From positions 4,278,001-4,342,000 of the forward strand of contig OX596334.1 of the NCBI GenBank assembly GCA_951394405.1: a DNA stretch of 64,000 nucleotides. The letters run 5' to 3'. Positions 35,801-48,400 of the stretch are shown here, one piece after another. Numbering within the stretch: position 1 is the first letter of the stretch; every line of letters begins with the position of its first letter. Made by a program: the position numbers and the translations under genes. The notes under the pieces were generated by a model. The model did no database searches. It was not told where the DNA came from and was given only the letters and a program-made list of their open reading frames with translations. The stretch is from Coprinellus micaceus. Lineage: Eukaryota; Basidiomycota; Agaricomycetes; Agaricales; Psathyrellaceae.

Positions 35801-38800
35801 TTCGCCTAGTAAAGCAGACCGTCAGACCTTGACATTGTATGCATATGGGTCGGTGAGCTCACCTTCCATTGCTCACGAACCTTCCTTCCTCAATCAGAGG
35901 CTTCCGGAACATTGCCTCATTACATGACTGCGCTCCTGCACATAGACACACCTTCCCCAGCCCATTCAGTCCGGGGGGTTAGGCAGGTATACGACGCCTA
36001 ACCGAGCACCTCGTCGAATCGAGGAAGTGGTGGTCGAGCAGTCACCCTAACCTAGAAGAGTTGGAGGCGAAAGTGCCCCGAGAAGGGGGTCCTTTCGGGG
36101 GTCGGGTAATCAGGGAGACGTCCCTTGCTGAGCTACGTGAACGTTGGGGGTAGCAAGTAGTCGTAATACCGGGATGAATTTGGGTGGAATGGTCGATGGT
36201 GTATGGTTCCGTAGTTCACACCTAGCGAGCAGGGTGGAGGATGTTCGAGGACTTCTGGTATCACCGAGAACGATCGGCGAAGAGGCGACATGGTTGAACC
36301 TTTGACCGGGATATTGGAATGATTGGTGTGTAGGAGATGTGTTGGAGTGGTTTGCTGATCATAAGTGACGGATAGCGAAGCACTGGGGTTGTCCACGTCG
36401 TCGCCAGCCAGGGGATGGCAGTACCGTGCGTCGGCTCCTTGGGTAGAGCACACCCAAGTCCCCACAGCTTCTTCACCCATGTCGAGGGAAATGATGACTC
36501 CAAACGGCACAGCGATTGCCAAGGGTATTCCGCTCCCCTTCGTCAACCCAGTTGGGTGTTCGTTCGACACGAATGCTCCGTCTGTGGAAGGCAATGGAGT
36601 CAGTGAACGGCACCGGTTTGAATAAAGAGGGGAGAATGGAAAGAAGAAAGTATGAAGAAGGCCCAGAGCACCAAGAGAAGGGGGAATAACAAGTTGTAGA
36701 TACGCACGATTGAGTGAGCCGGCCTAACACGACCCTGCAGTATCCTTCCCCGCCTCACGATCTCCTTATGCAGTGACCAAAGCGGAAATCTTGGAGAATA
36801 TCTAGGAATGTACGGCAGACGTGGCTGGCTATCGGCTGAGAAGAGGAACTCAGAAGGTGTGGTCGGTCTGCGACGAGGAAGATTCGATCGCTGAAGACGG
36901 ATACTCGGTGAGACAAGGTTGTGCGAGGGGTAGGAGAGTTTTGGTCAGAAGGGTAGCGCGGTTGAAGCACACTCACCTGGAGAAGAGTAAGAGCCTTCAG
37001 AGGCAGACCCTCGTACGCCCATGGTCTCTGGTCCGGCTTTCGAGCTCGTATCCTCCTCGAGGCGGATGGTGTCGACGGGCTGCTGGGTGCACACGCCAGA
37101 GAGGGACGGTGGGCCGGTTGTTTAGTCGTGAGGGCGGTGTCGAGTGCTGGGCGCAGCAGATCGTTCGGTCGGTGAAGTCGCGTTCATGGTGGTCTTGACA
37201 AAGGCGCTGGTCGTGGCTGGGTGGCGGCGTTATCGGCGATCATTCGTCGGCAAATGGTCGGCTATCATCGGCGCTGGAATGGGAAGTGCCCCTGACCGAC
37301 GCTGCTTTCTCGTTGCGACCACCACCATGAAACGAAGACCGCTCAACTCGTTCCATCTCTACGCATCAGGAGTTTCTCAGTCAACTCAAGGACTGTAGCT
37401 CATTCAATACGCCCTCCGTGCACTATTCCTACCCCGACAACATGCTCCATACTCCTTTCTTCGCTCACTCGCCCTGGCACTACCAACACGACCCTATGGA
37501 CGAAGAACGCCACTGCGGGATCCCTCCCGACCCCAAACACAGTCCCTCGCTACGCACCTAGCCGCAGCAGCTCGCACATGCGATCTCTTGAGCGGGAGCC
37601 ATACGAGTTTAGAGAGGTCATGTGTGTCTGGAAACTGGGATGCCCACCTCTGCAGGTTCGTACTCTCCCTTCCTGTGGTTACGCTTCCTCCACCCCCATT
37701 CCTTGATGGTGGAACCCTCCCTTACCATCTGTAAAACCCTGTCTGACCCTGTTTCAGCTTCAGGATAACCGAATCTCCATCATCAAGTGTCTCAAATATC
37801 CTCAAAACGCACTTCACTGTTCAGGTTACCCCCTATCCCTTCACCCCCTTCACACCCGCCATCTATTGTGGAGTTTTAAAGAAGAATGGACTCAATGATG
37901 CATGGATTACGCGTCACAAATGGGTGCTTCCTTGGACAGTGCTTATCCTCCCCTTTTAACGCTCCGTTTCCTTCAGTCCCACCTTCTTTCCCCCGTCTCT
38001 CCTGCCCTACTCATCCTGCGCCTTCAATCCACCATCCGAGGGCCGAGCTCTCCTCGTCCACGTTCACCGACTAGCTCCGCATCATTAGATGTATATATGT
38101 CCTCGCCCACGCCAAACGCCACCTCGTTGTCGGTCCTTCACCGACGCGAAACAGGCTTGAGGGAACTCTGAGATAGGAGGAGACTAGGCAAGGAGCTGAG
38201 CGATGCTTGACCTGTAAGAGATACTCCAGGCTATGCGGAGCGAGAATTCTGTGTCGAAGAGCCCGCACGACGACATACGCCTGACGATACGAGGAGACAC
38301 CCAGCACCCAGTTCTCCGCCTTTACGCACCGTCCAGATACCAGCCTCCCGGCGTCCAACCATCACCCTCCACCCTCTAGCTCACAGAGCGCACAAACGCC
38401 GGTATCCCCACGACTGCTCTCCCAAAGGCTGACGTCCAGTCCTCACTGGCTCCAGACGAGGCCAATGTCGGCCGTCTCCCTTCAAAGCTTCACCTCTGGA
38501 CCCGCTCTGACGCAGCCTCGCCTCGCGAGCTTGTTCGACGCTGGACCTCATATCCTCCATCTTCCCCCAGCGTTCGCCCTCCCCATTTACTTGGGACCCC
38601 TTCGGATCCGAACCAAGGCTGCCCCCAGAGAACAACGCGACTTTCTTCGTCCTTCGAATGCTAGAACAAGGTACCCGTACCGCCTCAGCGGTTCCTGCTT
38701 CGGTGTTCGGTTTCTACGTCTATTGCAGTCCTGGGTGGCCCGGCGATACGCAGGCTATTAGGGTGGCGACGTTTTCGATGATGTGATCGTCTCGGGATGG

Positions 38801-39320
38801 GCGGACAGGTGGAAGATGTAGTAGATGGCAGGATCGGTGTTGAAGACGACAAGAATATAGTTGAATGCGTCTCAACGGGACGAAGGATGGTCTTGCCCAA
38901 CATGCGCCAGAGACGGATGACTAGTGCGCAGATAATGTGGCTAGGAAGGTGGGACATTCTTTTCTCGGTGAGAACGCGGAGGCTGCGAGGCAGCCGTATC
39001 CGACGCACCGGCTGGTTGGGAGCCTAGTATTTTTCATCCCATCTCCCCCTATAACGGCGAATTGTGCAATGTTGGTTGAATGCTTGTCCGTGGCCCGTGG
39101 GGTCAAGATAGATGTTTGTCCGGGCGCCTATCACCAACGGCGGTTGTAAGCCCATCATCGCACAGCATTGCCTCCCGGAGGAGGGCGTTAAAGCGTCGTG
39201 GCTGGGTCACGAATGCTGAAATGGGGATTGCTGTGCGTTTAGCCTCGTGTTTGACAGCGCCCAGAGTACTGCACTGTCCGCCATTCTCTCACTTGACGCT
39301 CACTTGCTCCGCTCACCGTC
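29830..39320. repeat. Unit 2 blocks: partial C/D, then A, B, C and D, non-coding
   Basis: The first 410 bp (29,830-30,240) are a truncated C/D junction; compare caggagatcgatttgtcggtgaagtcgcgttc with 37,150-37,190. Block A follows (about 30,240-32,900), then B (about 32,900-34,760), a private stretch (about 34,760-35,640), C (about 35,640-37,310) and D (about 37,310-39,320). This unit is the most diverged from the other two. The longest forward frame (34,576-35,280, 234 codons) spans the B/private border and has no recognisable domain, so it is not called. Confidence 0.7.
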
Positions 39321-39332
39321 CGCTACGAGAAT

Positions 39333-42300
39333 ATGACTTCCAACCCCGAAGTGCCACACCGTCGCAAGAGGGATCGATTCTTCGCTGGTTTTCGGAAATT
39401 CCGTCGATCGCGCGACCCGTCTCCAGGATCGACGCAGGACAATGCCGAACCCCGACGAGCATCGAGCAGTGGGGACGACGAGCGTTCTCCAGAGTCTCGA
39501 GCTGAACATCTACAGCAAGGACAGAGACCTCATCCCTCTCCATCATCGCAGGAACCCTCCTCCCCATCCAGTAGTACCGCTGCTTGCAGCTCGTCACCCA
39601 CCTCGTCGACTCTAGCAAGGCCCGAGGCTGATACTAGATCGAAGGCCCGTTCGCCGCCCGCTGGCGGAGACGAATGCTCCGACCTAGACGTGCAAGAGAG
39701 GGGTCAGCCAGAGTTACGAACACCTACAATTCGTGTAGAAGATTACTCAAACCACCACCATGGCAATACCTGTAAGTCCCCAGCTCGTTCTTTCCTAAAG
39801 CATCGCCCGTTCTGAAACTGCGTTCCCCAATAGATAATACTACCCATATTGTCAACGGTACAGCAAACTTCGTGGGGAGCGCGACAAATTCAAGCTTTGG
39901 GGGAGGTTCAGGTGAGTAATCGAATGCCTTTGAATCGTATGTGGCTGTAATAATAAATTGGATAGTGATTGAGGACGACCATGCTGGGAAGGTAGTTTGC
40001 TCGCCACAGCCCGGAATTGGTGCGTTGGGCGGTGAATCGTTCGACGTTCCGACTAACGCTACTTCAACAGAGGCCCTGTTGTGGGACAGTCTCCCAAAGC
40101 AACGGGACGTGAGCGGCCTCGAAAGCAACTCGTACCTGGAGGGCAGCCGCGAAGATGTCGTGGTCGACATATTCGACTGGATTGAAGCTCCCAGCTCGGA
40201 GCTCGCAATGTTCATCTACGGACCCGCAGGATTGGGAAAATCCACGCTCGCTCGCCACCTCACCCACCGACTCCATGCCGCCGGTCGTCTCGCTGCTTCC
40301 GTATCTCTCGGAGGCATACCCATCGAGTCTCGCGGGCCTGAGAGTGTTGTGAAGCTAATATCCAGGGAGATTGGGGAGAAGTATAAGGACGCCATCCCAG
40401 CCATTCTCTGCGCCATCCAGTCATGTAAAGGCGCACCGCTTAAGGATCACTTCAAAGCGCACCTCTGCGATCCTGTATGCTCCTTGAACCTTGCTCATCC
40501 ACTTGTCGTACTCTTCGACGCTGTCGATGAATGGGCATCTCACCGCGCCTTCATCGAGATGCTCCCTCATTTCAAATCGTCGTCGTTGTCTATCAAATTC
40601 ATTCTTCTGGGTCGCTCAGATCCTCGGACTCGAGGATTTGAGGATGATTCGATTCGCCCTTACCTACTGCAACCTGTGTCGGCCGACGTCATGGAGCAGT
40701 ATCTCAGGAAGGAGTTTGATAGTGTACACTGGGATAATGAAGGACGCCCGCCGTCATGGCGTATCGCACAGCTTGCGAAGCTTGTCAACGGTCTCTTCAT
40801 TTGGGCGGCAGTTGTATGCTCCCTCCTCCAAAAGAGGTTGAGCCGCTCCTCCCCCAACGACGTCCTCAATTCCATTCTTGACGCTGGACGAGGCCTCGGG
40901 GACAATGAGCGATTGGCGACCCTGTATCACCGGGCAATTGTGTGGCTCTTCCCGGATTCTGAGGACCAAGAGCTCTTTCGGGAGTACCTGGGCGCCACGC
41001 TTGCTCTTCAAGAACCCCTCCCGTTGGACGATTTTGCAGGCCTAACGAATCTCCCCATTCGTGCGATCACCAGGATCCAAGCCGACCTCAAAGTGCTGCA
41101 AATTGGGCAAGCTGGCAATGGCAATGGGGTTCTCATGGTTTACCCAGCGAGCAACCTTTTCCACCTGTCTTTCTTGGAGTACCTGCAAAGTCCATCAACG
41201 CCAGCACGCATCGCCTTCCATATCCCACTCCTCGACTCTCATTCACAGTTAGCCATATGCTGTCTCACAGAACTCCCTTGTTTCCTCCCCAGCTCTCATA
41301 GCCTCGATACACTCGCCCTTTCTCCCCAGCGCAAATATACCGTGATGTACCTTGCCACACATATTTCCCTTGGAAGTCCACCAGTACGACCAGATTTGAC
41401 TGTTGAGTGGGAAGGCACACGGTTACACCACCTCCTTCAGCAGATCAGCATCGAAGTATTACTCCAGTGGAGATTTCTTCTGATCGAATTGGCCAAACCT
41501 GGGTCACTGGTATGGGAGGCAGAGTACAGCAACGACGGGGGAGCATTGCTGTTTCAAGGCGTCGCCGACGCCCTGGGTACTGGGTCATTCCAGGTAGCTT
41601 GCTTGGAGGTGGCAATCCGGTTTCAACCTGAGGATATTGGGATTTGGGGCAACCTTGGCTGGGCCTACCATAGGTTGGCGGAGGAGAGCAGATCCGTTGA
41701 TGCTAGCTCAAAGGCCGTCATCGCTCACCAAATTGCACTTGACTTTGCAGGGGGAGACAGTAGGCATGACCAGGGGCAGCTTCTGTTTGCCCTTGCAACT
41801 TCACTGCATGCCAAATTTGAGCTCGTTGGGCATATTGAAGAGCTGGATAGGTCAATAGCCCTTCATCGTGCTGCTCTTGTGCTACGTCCTCCAGGACATA
41901 GCAAGCGTGCCATTACCACGAATAATCTGGCTGCTTCCCTCCACCTTCGCTCCAAGCAGGCAGACTCAATCCACAACCTCAACGAGGCAATTTGTCTGGA
42001 GCGGGAGGTGCTCGAGCATCACTCACAGGGACATCTAGACCGTGCTGACGCTCTCAGAAACCTTGCCGCATCCCTCCACCTGCGTTCCCACAAGGCAGGA
42101 TCAATTCCCAACATTGATGAGGCGATTTGTCTGGAGCGGGAGGTGCTCAAGCATCACCCACAGGGACACCCAGACCATACCAACTCCCTCAGAAACCTCT
42201 CTAGATCCCTCTACCTGCGCTGTGAAAAGACAGGGTCGATTCCCAACATCAACGAGGTGATTCATCTGGAGCGGGAGGTGCTCAAGCATTGCCCACAGGG

Positions 42301-43525
42301 ACATCCAGACCATGCCAAGGCTCTCGAACAACTCGCCGTCTCCCTCCACCTGCGCTGTGAGAAGACAGGGTCGATTCCCGACATCGATGAGGCGATTTGC
42401 CTGACGCGGGAGGTGCTCGAGCATCGCCCGCAGGGACACCCAGGCCACGCCGACGCTCTCAGGGAACTCGCCGTCTCCCTCCGCCTGCGCTCCGAACATG
42501 CCGGGTCGATTCCGGACGTCGACGAGGCGGTTCGTCTGAATCGAGAGGTGCTCGAGCATCGCCCGCAGGGACATCCAGACCATGCCGACGCTCTCAGGAA
42601 CCTCGCCGTCTCCCTCCACCTGCGCTATGAAAAGACGGGGTCGATTCCCGACATCAACGAGGCGGTTCGTCTGAAGCGGGAGGTGATCGAGCATCGCCCA
42701 CAGGGGCATCCAGACCACGCCGATGCTCTCTGGAACCTCGCCGTCTCCCTCCACCTGCGGTCCGAAAAAGCAGGGTTGATTCCCGACATCGACGAGGCGA
42801 TTCCCCTGTACAGGGTTGTGCTTGAGCATTGCCCACAGGGACATCCACACCATGTCGACGCTCTCAGGAGCCTCGCCGTCTCCCTCCACCTGCGCTCTCA
42901 AAAAGCAGGGTCGATTCCCGACATTGACGAGGCGATTCGTCTGGAGCGGCAGGTGCTCGAGAATTGCCCACAGGGACATCCAGACCACGCCGACACTCTC
43001 AGGGGCCTCGCCGTCTCCCTCCACCTGCGCTCCCAAAAGGCAGGGTCGATTCCCGACATCGACGAGGCGATTCCCCTGTACAGGAAAGTGCTCGTGCATC
43101 GCCCACAGGGACATCCAGACCATGCCGACGCTCTCAGGAACCTCGCAAACTCCCTCTACCTGCGCTGCGATAAGGCAGGATCGATTCCCGACATCGACGA
43201 AGCAACTCCCCTGTACAGGGTGGTGCTTGAGCATCGCCCACAGGGACATCCAGACCATGCCGTGGCTCTCAGGGAACTCGCTGGCTCCCTCTGGCTTCGC
43301 TTCCTCAAGGTTGGGTCTGTTGACGATCTCATTGAAACGATCCGTCTGGAGAGGGAGGTCCTTGAACTTCACCCACCTGGCCACAAAGCACGGGCTAAGT
43401 ATCTCAGCCATCTCGCTATGTTCCTGCGCTCTTTGGCTAAAGCAACTGGGGATCCTGTTCACCGCGAGGAGGCAGACGGCCTGGAGCAAGAGGCTCGGGA
43501 ACTGCGATCCCAGTCGGGAGACTGA
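39333..43525 (+). CDS. NACHT-TPR STAND protein (fungal NLR), copy 2, 1,358 aa
   Basis: Three exons: 39333-39771, 39834-39911, 39966-43525 (4,077 nt, in frame). It shares the intron positions and phases of copy 1. The N-terminus is basic (RFFAGFRKFRRSRDPSPGS), followed by a longer Ser-rich linker than in copy 1. The 78-nt exon 2 encodes the shared HxVxGTANxxGxxTN segment. The NTPase has Walker A GPAGLGKST (from about residue 258), Walker B VLFDAVDEW and FILLGRSDPR. The C-terminus holds about 12 TPR-like repeats; ten of them (nt 41,969-43,318) are exactly 45 codons long and nearly identical. Such arrays are the ligand-sensing part in fungal NLRs and evolve by repeat shuffling. It lies next to block D exactly as copy 1 does, so the two are duplicates within a larger duplicated unit. 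Confidence 0.9.
41969..43318 (+). repeat. Ten tandem 135-bp repeats encoding TPRs
   Basis: The units start at ATCCACAACCTCAACGAG, ATTCCCAACATTGATGAG, ATTCCCAACATCAACGAG and so on. The period is exactly 135 bp without indels across ten units (1,350 bp). Most units read IPDIDEAIxLxREVLEHxP then QGHPDHADALRNLAVSLHLR. The high uniformity in DNA, including synonymous sites, is unlike copy 1. Confidence 0.9.
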
Positions 43526-45443
43526 GCGGCGTGGACACTCCTCATCCTCTTTTGAAAATCCCTCTGCCTCTGAGGCTCTCTCGCCGCCCTCATTCGAACC
43601 GGTCACACACTCGTCGCTCCTGGCCTTGCCTCTCGGGTCAAGGATCATGCACCGTCTCTGGATCCACGACATGCCCCAATCTTTGTGGCAAGTCGACGGG
43701 ACAGTCCTCTTCACCCTATTCTTTCACTCTATGACCTAGCCCCGGTGATTTCCCCCCCGGACTGGGTTTCCTTGTAGTTCTTTCATGCACCGCTGGACCC
43801 ACCCTCTTCTCCTTGGAAACTGTACATATTTCTCTTTCGTGCTCCCCAGCCTCCTTGCCCGTATGTTTTCGTCATATCTTATTTCGAGTTTCAACATGTA
43901 TTCCTGTCGCTTCCTTTCGACCTCGAACTGGTCCTCATCTCTACGTTCCTTCTGGCTTACTCTCCAATATTCTTGTTGGGTCACATAGTGAGATGCTGTT
44001 CTCTTTCTGGAGCATTGGGAGATGTCGGATCAACGCCCTCTTCTTACCTTACAGAACGTATATGCCATGGTCATCTCCCCTTAGATACACTGTACCTCTA
44101 TTGACACTATCTATGTACGAAATTTCTCGTCCCAGTCAGCCCGGTGTGCACTGTGGCTGCTGGCGAGATCTAGTCCAAAGGACTGCTTCTAAGCACACTG
44201 AGCTCAGTCGCGTCACACACCCTCTCTTCGCTTAAGAACCCGTCGAACTCCTGACCCAGGTCAGCGTCTCCATGGGTCCCCATTCACCTCACCTCGAGGT
44301 CAATCATCATAATATATTACGCACCAGCCACCAAGAACCAGACCTTCCTCCCCCACTTCCCCCATCTTGATGTGTGCGAGGATCGAAGACACTACGACCA
44401 AAGAATATGGTGCCAACGTTGGACTTCGACTCTCGAACGTTTGGAAAGCAGCCAGGGAGCTGGAGGATGAAGCGAGGATGGTGAGCTTGGACGGGACGCT
44501 CGAGGCAAGGCGGAGGAGCGTGGTGGGAGGGGTGTTTAAGCTCACCATGGAGTGGAGAGAGAAGCGGATGATGACGTTGATGGGAATGGTGGGGGAGAGG
44601 TCGGTCAATGAGGGGGCTGTCGTTTGGGGAGTGGTCGAAGATACTGCTCGGTGAAGCGGTGGCGACGCGGCGAGGTCTAAATCGCGAGCTCTGTTGAGGC
44701 CTTGGAGAAGGCGGGTAGGTTACTCACTAGACTCGGGACGAACTGGGGTCGCAGCGGGATCTAGAGAAGTCAGGGCTTCTCGTCGCCGTCTTGCTCTGCT
44801 TCATATCCGTCGCTACTCATCGGCACCTCGGCTCGCCCTTTGTGTGACCGCTGCTGACAATTGAATATAATGCCGTTGGTCGTTTATTGAGCACCGGCAA
44901 GATGTGTGTTTCACCCTGGTGTTGCTCGGGCGAATGGACTGGCGCGCCAAAAGGATACGGAGGCGGGTGCAGGCTGTACAAAATGGCGAGGGTGGGAAGT
45001 GAAATGGCGGCGTGTGTTCTGGATAGCTGGATGGCTGGTGAAACTGGGGTGCCGAAAGGGTACGGTGGCGGGTGCAGGCTGTACTAAATAGTGAGGGTGG
45101 GAGGGTGGATGGTGCCGTGCGTTCTAGATACCTAGATAGCTGGTGGAATTTGCGCTTAGGCGGGTAGATAATAGACTGTGCAACTTGGACTTTGCGCTGT
45201 CCAAAGATCAGTTGCGGATAAGAAACCGAGAAGCTTACCCCAAGTTCGCAGGCTCAATCGACTTCCTCAGTGTCTCCCACAATGTGAAGGGGCTACCTTC
45301 AGCTCTCTTGTTGAGATGGGTTGCTGTTCGGCTGGGGGGCCTGGGTGGAGGTGAAAATTGAGCCGATGTTTCGAAGAAGAGGAAGATGCGAAAGATAGCA
45401 CAAGAGAGGGCAAGAGAACGCACCATCCCCGCCATTGGCAATC
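43526..45443. other. Region between NLR copy 2 and unit 3
   Basis: The first 700 bp are probably NLR 3' UTR and flank. A 95-codon frame at 44,367-44,654 (plus strand) is the only notable open stretch; it has no recognised domain and no clear splice partners. At about 44,941-45,160 a segment of roughly 106 bp is duplicated in tandem; both copies contain 'gcgggtgcaggctgtac'. Confidence 0.5.
44941..45160 (+). repeat. Two-copy tandem repeat, period about 106 bp
   Basis: Copy 1 begins ggcgcgccaaaaggatacgg and copy 2 begins gggtgccgaaagggtacgg at about 45,047. Both contain gcgggtgcaggctgtact or gcgggtgcaggctgtaca, followed by a degenerate 'ttctggatagctgg' stretch. Confidence 0.65.
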
Positions 45444-48400
45444 TAGACAAGACGCGGGGCTAGTAGCTCCGGAGGGCAATCAAAACTGAAGAGGCCCTCG
45501 GGAGCCGATCCAGCGACGTAGCGCGTGCCCTCATACCAGCTTGCTACTGATTCCGTCAAACCAGCGTGGGCGAGCGCTTCAGGGAGACGATGGTTGGAGG
45601 AGGAAAGGCGCACCGCCGGCCATCAACATCCAGTGGCTGAATGATCGGAAGCGCCCCTAACCCCAGCAGCCCCTTCGGCCTTCTTTCCTGCTCCCCATTC
45701 ACTTGTCTTCAGTTAAGCGCACTGGCATCCTAAGAAATTGGTGTGTCGCATAATCTGCGATCTAACCTTTCCTCCGCCTCAGTCACAACGACGTGTCCTC
45801 CTGAACTCAATAGGCGCCCGTACTTCCAATGTAACGGGAACACGGCCTCGCTTTCCTTCAGCATCACTATCGCTGCCTCCTTCACCTCGGGCTTTGAGCC
45901 AACTCTAGCTCCCCTCGGGCTGGGTACTAGACTCAGAACTGCCCCATAAAACACTGCCCAACATCCTGACACCGTGCTTCCCATCGTTCCCTCCTGGCGA
46001 ACCCCACACGGCGTAGTTTCTAACAAAGAAAATGGCGCCTTTTCGTGCTACACGGGTCGGCTCGCTCATTTGAGTGGTATGATTTTACACCCATTCATAT
46101 CTCAAGTTGACTTATATCGATGTAGACCCCGATCACAGGGAGTCAGCCCCCGGAAACATGCGCGAAGTCTGGAGAACCAGTTCCGGCACGGGCGCTTATT
46201 TCGTTTTGAGATCATCTTGCCGGATTCGTCAGAACGCGCGGGCTGCGTCTAATAGTGAACACACGTGGACCTCGTTTCGATCTTATGGCGGCCTTCGTTG
46301 TCCCCCCGATGTTCCACTGCCTATGTTAGAGTGCGTATCATTCCCATTGTACGTTTTACTAGATGAATAGTATATACACATCAACATTCACCTTCCATTG
46401 GCTCTACCGTAGCGTAGTCTCACTCTACACCCGCCTCCTAGACCTGGTACCGTTCTTCCTTCGTGATTCCCCATCCGACATGCGTCCATCGCGTGTACGG
46501 ACGCCTTCTCCCTTCACAGTGCTCAGGCTGCCTCACCGCCATCGACATCCCCCTCCGATGGCACCCCATTCATCTCCACTACCTTCCCAACTCGCTCGTC
46601 TCTCAGCATGTACACATCGTCCTCGTTTGTGACGGTGGATGGCCTGCCGGTTCTCACCGCAAGCAGGATAGATCGCATCGCCATCATAGCCGCGAGAAAC
46701 CGTGAGTAGGGCAAGGTCTCCCCGATGAGCGTAGGCCCCACAGAGCCGCTGCTGGCAAATTCGCAGGGCATCGATCGCGGTGGACGGTTCCGTCGAGCCT
46801 CCAAGAGAGATAACGCGGTCGAGCGGGTTGGCCATCTGGTGACCATCGTCGTTCCCTCACCGTTGCCACTATCTAGCGACATCGGCATCCTGGGTCGTGC
46901 CCGGGTCGAGTGACGGCCTATTTCTGGAACGAAGGGAGAATGGAGGACGAGGGCTAGTTTCCTTCTGGTGTGGAGACAATATGGTGGGCGTAGTGGAGAA
47001 CCCCTTCAGCTGACGTCGCTAAATGGTTCTTGATCCAACAGGAAGAAGGGGGGGAGGAAGGTGGGGGCAAATGGTTGAGGGGAGGCAGGGGCGAGGCGAC
47101 GAAACTGGTCGAGGTTTATGCTCGGCATTCGAGACGGGTAATGGTGCGTGTAAAGGCAGAAGTTGAGACCGGCGAAGGTTCGATTCACGTCCTGGGGGAG
47201 CAGCCGCAGTGACGGAAGGAAGGGTGATCGGGCGAGGAGCGAGGCAAGGTGGGGGATGGTGCTGGGGAGTCGAATAGTTAACTTGTTGGCAGACCAGCGT
47301 TGGAGGTGGTTTCGACGGATGTTGAAGGTGAAGCCTCGGGTGTTATCGCCGTGCTCCTGTCTTCATCCTTCTACAGACAGAGCCGGCTCCCTTCTCGTCG
47401 ACGAAGTACCTAGGCTGGGCCCGGCGTGGTCGTTGTTGCGTTTGTTGTTGTGAACCGAACAAGTTTATCTTGAGAGTCGGTCAGTTGGTTGGTTTCTGGC
47501 GGGAGCAAATGAGGAGAGATGAGTACACGCACCGCTGTAGATCCCAACTCCGTAGCCATTCGTCGATGCTAACGGCGTTGGGCCCCGTCCCCAGGTAGTG
47601 GGGTACCGGGGAGTGAGGGCTGTGCTCCAGTTGGCGTGCTATTTGTGGAGGTGATCCCAAGCCGCATGCGTTCTGTGCGGACAGGTGGGATGGCAGCGAG
47701 AGTCCTCCGATGGTCGAAGCTTTGGGACACACTGGGTGCCCGAGATAGGTATTCCTCTCCATCTCGAGGTCTACCGAACGAGCTTGAAGTCGGGGTGTCG
47801 GGAGGTAGTGGGCGCCATTGGGAGGAACGGCTGATGCCGAGATGTTGGAGGTGCAGAAGCAGTATGGCGCAGATAAAAGCAGGAGGTGAGGAGCTCGTGG
47901 CGAGGTTGTCTTGAATTCTTCGATGAAAGAATCCCTGGCGAGTAGGGACATCGGGTATGGTCGAGTTTCGACGTCGGTTCGCAAGGAAGGGAGGAGGATG
48001 GGTGAAGGCCTTTCTGAGGCTCCGCAAAATCTAGGCTCGAGTCAACCTTCGAGGGCAAAAGCGAGAAAAAGCCAACTCACCTGGAAGCTCTCCTCAAATA
48101 ACCCTCCACGGTTCGATCGAGGTCGTTCACGTCGGTATAGGGAGACGCGTCGGCGTGTCAAGTTGACGTTCGAGGGCTTTGCTTATCGTCTGGGTTCACG
48201 GCGGCCAACGAGTACACGGTTGTTCAGTCGTAGTGACGAGCGATTTCCATTCCCAGCGGAGGAAAAAACCGGCGAGTGAGCGAAGGCTACCGGCTCAGTC
48301 TTGGATGGTCAGAACATCAGGGTCGATGTGGTCGTCGAGAGCCAAAGCCAAGGATGGGCGTCTACCGGTTGTGGGAGCCTCGGCTTGCATCGGCATCTCC

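Noticed and set aside
41969..43318. Regular 135-bp array as a CRISPR-like or satellite repeat
   Set aside because: The whole array is in frame within an NLR gene and encodes TPR units; there are no spacers.
42101..43714. 537-codon open frame on the minus strand
   Set aside because: It lies antisense to the TPR array of NLR copy 2 and is open only because the 135-bp repeat lacks minus-strand stops in that register. Its protein is a monotonous shadow repeat.
44367..44654. 95-codon frame after NLR copy 2
   Set aside because: No homologous frame elsewhere in the window, no splice partners and no domain. It is mentioned in the region entry but not called as a gene.
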